The notes below the pieces were generated by a model. It did no database searches, was not told where the DNA came from, and saw only the letters and a list, made by a program, of their open reading frames with translations. A program made the translations under genes and the position numbers. From contig NZ_JAPFPY010000011.1 of assembly GCF_026240945.1 (NCBI RefSeq), forward strand, positions 180,784 to 244,783: 64,000 nucleotides of DNA, in the 5' to 3' direction. The stretch comes from Mycolicibacterium sp. J2 (GTDB lineage Bacteria; Actinomycetota; Actinomycetes; Mycobacteriales; Mycobacteriaceae). Below, one piece after another: positions 61,973 through 64,000 of this stretch. Numbering within the stretch: position 1 is the stretch's first letter; each line of letters begins with the position of its first letter.

Positions 61973-62379
61973 TGGACTCTTTTCATATCGGTGGTGGTGC
62001 TGAACTGCTCGACCGTGACGTCGACACGGTCCACGTGCAGCCCGGCCATGGTGGACAGGGTGTGCGTGACGTTGCGCGCAACCGCGGAAGCAACCTCCAC
62101 GGCCGGGGCCGGCCAGGCGACGGCAATCTTCAGATGGGCGGTGACGCGGTTTCCGGCTACGGTCAGCTGGGCCTGCGGCAGCGATCGGCCGGCGATCTTG
62201 GTCAGCCCCGCCGTGAACGGCAGGACGTCCGGCGTGTCGAGGGCGGCCCGCACGGCCAGCCGCTGGGCAACCTTCTCCCGTACCGTCAGGGTGCCGCGAT
62301 CGGCGCCGTCGTCATCGGGGTCGCGGTGGACCTCGTCGGGTTCTCTGGTCGCGTCGGGTTCCCCGTCAGTCACGGCCAC
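61969..62379 (-). CDS. Asp23/Gls24-family protein
   Basis: Cytosolic protein of 136 residues of the alkaline-shock Asp23/Gls24 group. A disordered acidic N-terminus (EPDEVHRDPDDDGADRG) is followed by the domain (VREKVAQRLAVRAALDTPDV, LTKIAGRSLPQAQLTVAGNR, VTAHLKIAVAWPAPAVEVAS, and GLHVDRVDVTVEQF). These proteins form filaments or patches near the membrane in envelope stress. It starts with GTG (62379 or 62373), overlapping the end of the small DUF2273-like gene. Confidence 0.78.
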   Translation of the reverse strand: MAVTDGEPDATREPDEVHRDPDDDGADRGTLTVREKVAQRLAVRAALDTPDVLPFTAGLTKIAGRSLPQAQLTVAGNRVTAHLKIAVAWPAPAVEVASAVARNVTHTLSTMAGLHVDRVDVTVEQFSTTTDMKRVQ

Positions 62380-62545
62380 GGCCGCGCAGCAGCGCGCTCA
62401 GATCGAGTTCACCGTCGCGGTGGGCGCCGATCAGGTAACCCACCGCGCCGAGCAGCACCGCGATGAGAAAACCCCATAGCCCGCCGGCCGCCGCGGCGAC
62501 GCCGAGCAGGAGTCCGGCAACCAACCCCAGTGTCGATGAGGTCAT
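62366..62545 (-). CDS. Small two-span membrane protein, DUF2273-like
   Basis: Protein of 59 residues: MTSSTLGLVAGLLLGVAAAA, then GLWGFLIAVLLGAVGYLIGA, and a short cytosolic tail (HRDGELDLSALLRGRGRD). A ribosome site GAAGGGG lies before the ATG at 62545. DUF2273 proteins are constant partners of Asp23 and AmaP. Its stop overlaps the next gene start by 14 bases. Confidence 0.75.
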   Translation of the reverse strand: MTSSTLGLVAGLLLGVAAAAGGLWGFLIAVLLGAVGYLIGAHRDGELDLSALLRGRGRD

Positions 62546-62601
62546 GATGTGCCCCTTCCGCAGGACAAAGTAGTACTGGCACAGATGGTTTCACGATAGA
62601 T

Positions 62602-62635
62602 GGGTGGCGGCGCGCCCCTCGCCGCGCCGCCACCC
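62602..62635. terminator. Strong hairpin between two parts of the Asp23 run
   Basis: GGGTGGCGGCGCG and CGCGCCGCCACCC form a perfect 13-bp stem with an 8-base loop, right after the stop of the minus-strand gene ending at 62642. There is no T tract. It may reduce readthrough from the first two Asp23 genes into the membrane genes. Confidence 0.55.
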
Positions 62636-62641
62636 GGCGCA

Positions 62642-62941
62642 CTATCGCAGATCGCGGCCGGACGCCGGTGTCACGGGCACGAGATCTTCGACGGTGACGT
62701 CTACAGGGAGATCGGTGATGGCGCCGACCGCGGCCTGGATGGCCGCAGCGGTGGCCCGAACCGGCGCATCCAGCGCCAGGCTCACATGAACGTCGACGCG
62801 GTCGGCTCCGATGCGGATGCCCTGCACCCGGCGCCCGGGCAGATAGGTGGCCACTTCGCCGAACATCCCGGCGTGCAGGGCGGCCACCCCGTCGACGGCG
62901 GTCACCGCCTCGGCAATGCGTTCCGCGTCGTCACTGGACAC
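62642..62941 (-). CDS. Second Asp23/Gls24-like protein
   Basis: Protein of 99 residues: ERIAEAVTAVDGVAALHAGM, FGEVATYLPGRRVQGIRIGA, VDVHVSLALDAPVRATAAAI and DLPVDVTVEDLVPV. This is the alpha/beta repeat of the Asp23 group. The start is uncertain: GTG at 62941 (MSSDDAERIAEAV) gives an 11-base overlap with the upstream gene, while ATG at 62977 would add 12 residues and a 47-base overlap. It acts probably with the first Asp23 protein. Confidence 0.72.
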   Translation of the reverse strand: MSSDDAERIAEAVTAVDGVAALHAGMFGEVATYLPGRRVQGIRIGADRVDVHVSLALDAPVRATAAAIQAAVGAITDLPVDVTVEDLVPVTPASGRDLR

Positions 62942-63395
62942 GGGCGGGCGTCGCGTCGTCGTCGGCCCCGTCGCCATCGATGTGCACGTCGTGCACGATG
63001 ATGTTCACCTCGGTCACCTCGAGCCCGGTCATCCGTTCGATCGCTGCGATCACATTGCGCCGTATACCGGCGGCCAGATCAGCGATGGCCACTCCGTACT
63101 CGGCGACGATGTCGATGTCGACGGCGGCCTGCTTCTCGCCGATCTCGACCGAGACACCCTGGCTCTGGTTGACGCTGGCGCCGGGGATCCGTTCCCGCAG
63201 GGCACCCACCATCCGGGACGCGCCGCCGCCGAGGTCGTACACGCCACTGACCTCGCGGGTGGCGATTCCGGCGATCTTGGAAACCACGACGCCGGCGATC
63301 GTCGTCTTGCCCTGCGAACTCACCAGGGGTGATCCCTGATACGGACTGACTTCCTTGCCCGAGGTCTCGATATCGGTCTGTGCGCTGGTCATCAT
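62931..63395 (-). CDS. Asp23/Gls24-family envelope stress protein
   Basis: The most typical Asp23 protein of the run, 154 residues. The domain begins GKTTIAGVVVSKIAGIATRE (about 29-48), then VSGVYDLGGGASRMVGALRE, GVSVEIGEKQAAVDIDIVAE, and YGVAIADLAAGIRRNVIAAI, with VTEVNIIVHDVHID near the end. It is the first gene of the operon, with AAGGAG before the ATG (63395 or 63392), and lies 152 bases from the divergent sigma factor gene. It is expected to coat the inner membrane through AmaP under envelope or alkaline stress. Confidence 0.85.
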   Translation of the reverse strand: MMTSAQTDIETSGKEVSPYQGSPLVSSQGKTTIAGVVVSKIAGIATREVSGVYDLGGGASRMVGALRERIPGASVNQSQGVSVEIGEKQAAVDIDIVAEYGVAIADLAAGIRRNVIAAIERMTGLEVTEVNIIVHDVHIDGDGADDDATPARVQ

Positions 63396-63547
63396 CGTTC
63401 TCCTTCCGCCTGCAACATAGGGGTAGTCGGGGCAACGAGCCCAAACCGAACGTCACATCGACGTGATGCGCGACACATCCCGGATACCGGCGACTCGAAC
63501 CGGGACCTATATTTTGGGAACGGCGAAGCGCGACCGGAGAGCGGAGT

Positions 63548-63871
63548 GTGGTGATAGCGCCAACCCAAGGCGACCTACGCGACGCCGACGACGAGGCCTT
63601 ACGGGTCGCCGCCACGCTCGGCGACCGGGAGGCCTTCGACGCCATCGTCAATCGATATGGCCCGGTGTTGTATCGGTATGCCCGCCGGATGCTCGCCGCG
63701 GAAGCCGACGTCGCCGACGTCGTGCAGGACACCTTCGTGGCCGCGTGGCGACAGATCGGCAGTTTTCGCGGCGCATCGTCTTTGCGCACTTGGCTTTTCG
63801 CGATCTGCTACCGAAAGATCGCCGACACCCACCGGCTCAAAAGGGCTAAACCTCGATCCGTGGATGAATAG
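63548..63871 (+). pseudogene. ECF-type sigma factor gene cut by an IS1380-like element
   Basis: The 107-codon frame holds only sigma region 2: FDAIVNRYGPVLYRYARRML (about 30-49), ADVADVVQDTFVAAWRQIGS (53-72), FRGASSLRTWLFAICYRKIA (73-92). Region 4, which binds the -35 element, is missing. The sigma-derived part ends at residue 101 (HRLKRAK), and the last codons PRSVDE plus the stop come from the left end of the inserted element. The truncated product should bind core RNA polymerase but not find promoters. It is divergent from the Asp23 operon, which it may have controlled. The start is GTG at 63548 or 63551. Confidence 0.8.
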
Positions 63872-63898
63872 GCTGGATGCGGGGTGTCGGAACGAGGA

Positions 63899-63966
63899 AA
63901 GTGCCCTTTGAGCTGGGATGATTGATGTTCCTCACGCATTAATCAAACCCGGTTAGAAGGGCACTT
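63899..63966. repeat. Inverted repeat inside the IS leader
   Basis: AAGTGCCCTT (63899-63908) and AAGGGCACTT (63957-63966) form a perfect 10-bp dyad around 48 bases; the right arm ends three bases before the transposase GTG. In RNA it could hide the start codon region and limit translation. Confidence 0.65.
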
Positions 63967-63969
63967 CCA

Positions 63970-64000
63970 GTGCGAGTGTCGCATGGCTTTGCCGCGGAGT
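63970..64000 (+). CDS. IS1380-type transposase, first ten codons
   Basis: GTG start giving MRVSHGFAAE before the window ends. This opening is like that of actinobacterial IS1380-family transposases as I remember them. Only ten residues are visible. Confidence 0.5.
   Translation, partial: MRVSHGFAAE

Larger units (their letters stand above)
63851..64000 (+). mobile_element. Left end of an IS1380-family insertion sequence (partial)
   Basis: From 63851 the sequence CCTCGATCCGTGGATGAA has the CCT-beginning form of IS1380-family ends, such as ISEcp1, as I recall. It interrupts the sigma factor reading frame there. An inner inverted repeat follows at 63899-63966, then the transposase start at 63970. 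The rest lies beyond the window, so the family rests on the left end and the first transposase residues. Confidence 0.6.

Overview
The window is high-GC actinobacterial DNA from a mycobacterium, most likely a fast-growing Mycolicibacterium-type species. The evidence is gene content and gene order. Recalled from memory, the run modB / Rv1856c / Rv1855c / ndh / ureD-G-F-C-B-A / Rv1847 / blaI / blaR / gnd1 / guaB1 / two CNNM proteins / glcB / Rv1836c / lipZ / gcvP / MerR / BFN / ftsR / garA / gcvH / three DUF881-DUF1290 genes / pgsA2 / secA2 / Rv1819c follows the M. tuberculosis Rv1858-to-Rv1819c block, read in the opposite direction. PE/PPE genes and ESX-5 are absent. No tRNA, rRNA or CRISPR array was seen.

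Layout. 1-8.6 kb: the start of a molybdate permease gene, two oxidoreductases, type II NADH dehydrogenase, and a hotdog thioesterase followed by the complete urease operon on the minus strand. 8.6-20 kb: an iron-regulated FhuF-like gene between two IdeR-like boxes, the BlaI/BlaR pair with its operator, 6-phosphogluconate dehydrogenase, GuaB1, two CNNM-type membrane proteins and two hydrolases. 20-38 kb: central metabolism (malate synthase, glycine decarboxylase with a glycine riboswitch, GcvH), its regulator GarA, MerR regulators, a sulfur-transport-like YedE gene behind a CsoR/CstR-type palindrome, the DUF881/DUF1290/pgsA2 cluster and secA2. 38-45 kb: a tandem pair of Rv1819c/BacA-type ABC importers, then a two-gene operon (VOC protein plus KstD-like flavoprotein) behind an exact KstR-consensus site, and a TetR/Ddn-like divergent pair. 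45-54 kb: accessory genes with an Rv1815-like secreted protease, an amine oxidase, a KhtTU-like K+/H+ antiporter, a sterol desaturase-type protein, a carboxylesterase, paired SMR pumps and an MFS protein. 54-64 kb: malQ, several small secreted or NTF2-like proteins, and an Asp23/Gls24-AmaP envelope-stress operon. Divergent from that operon is a sigma factor gene cut by an IS1380-like element that runs off the right edge.

Three themes deserve attention. (1) A short GC-rich repeat (core GCGAGCGrAGCGACGGG) sits in frame inside four unrelated genes (ureF, gnd1, pgsA2 and the hydroxylase), in both orientations. A separate 33-bp unit repeated four times separates ureA from ureB and forms an open peptide frame. 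(2) Several regulatory sites can be read by eye: IdeR-like, BlaI-like, CsoR/CstR-like, KstR and TetR-like operators and a glycine riboswitch. They tie accessory genes to iron, sulfur and steroid metabolism. (3) Several enzymes lack a residue normally needed for catalysis: the SDR lacks its Tyr, the lipase-like lipoprotein its Ser, the FhuF-like protein its cluster Cys, and YedE one of its Cys.
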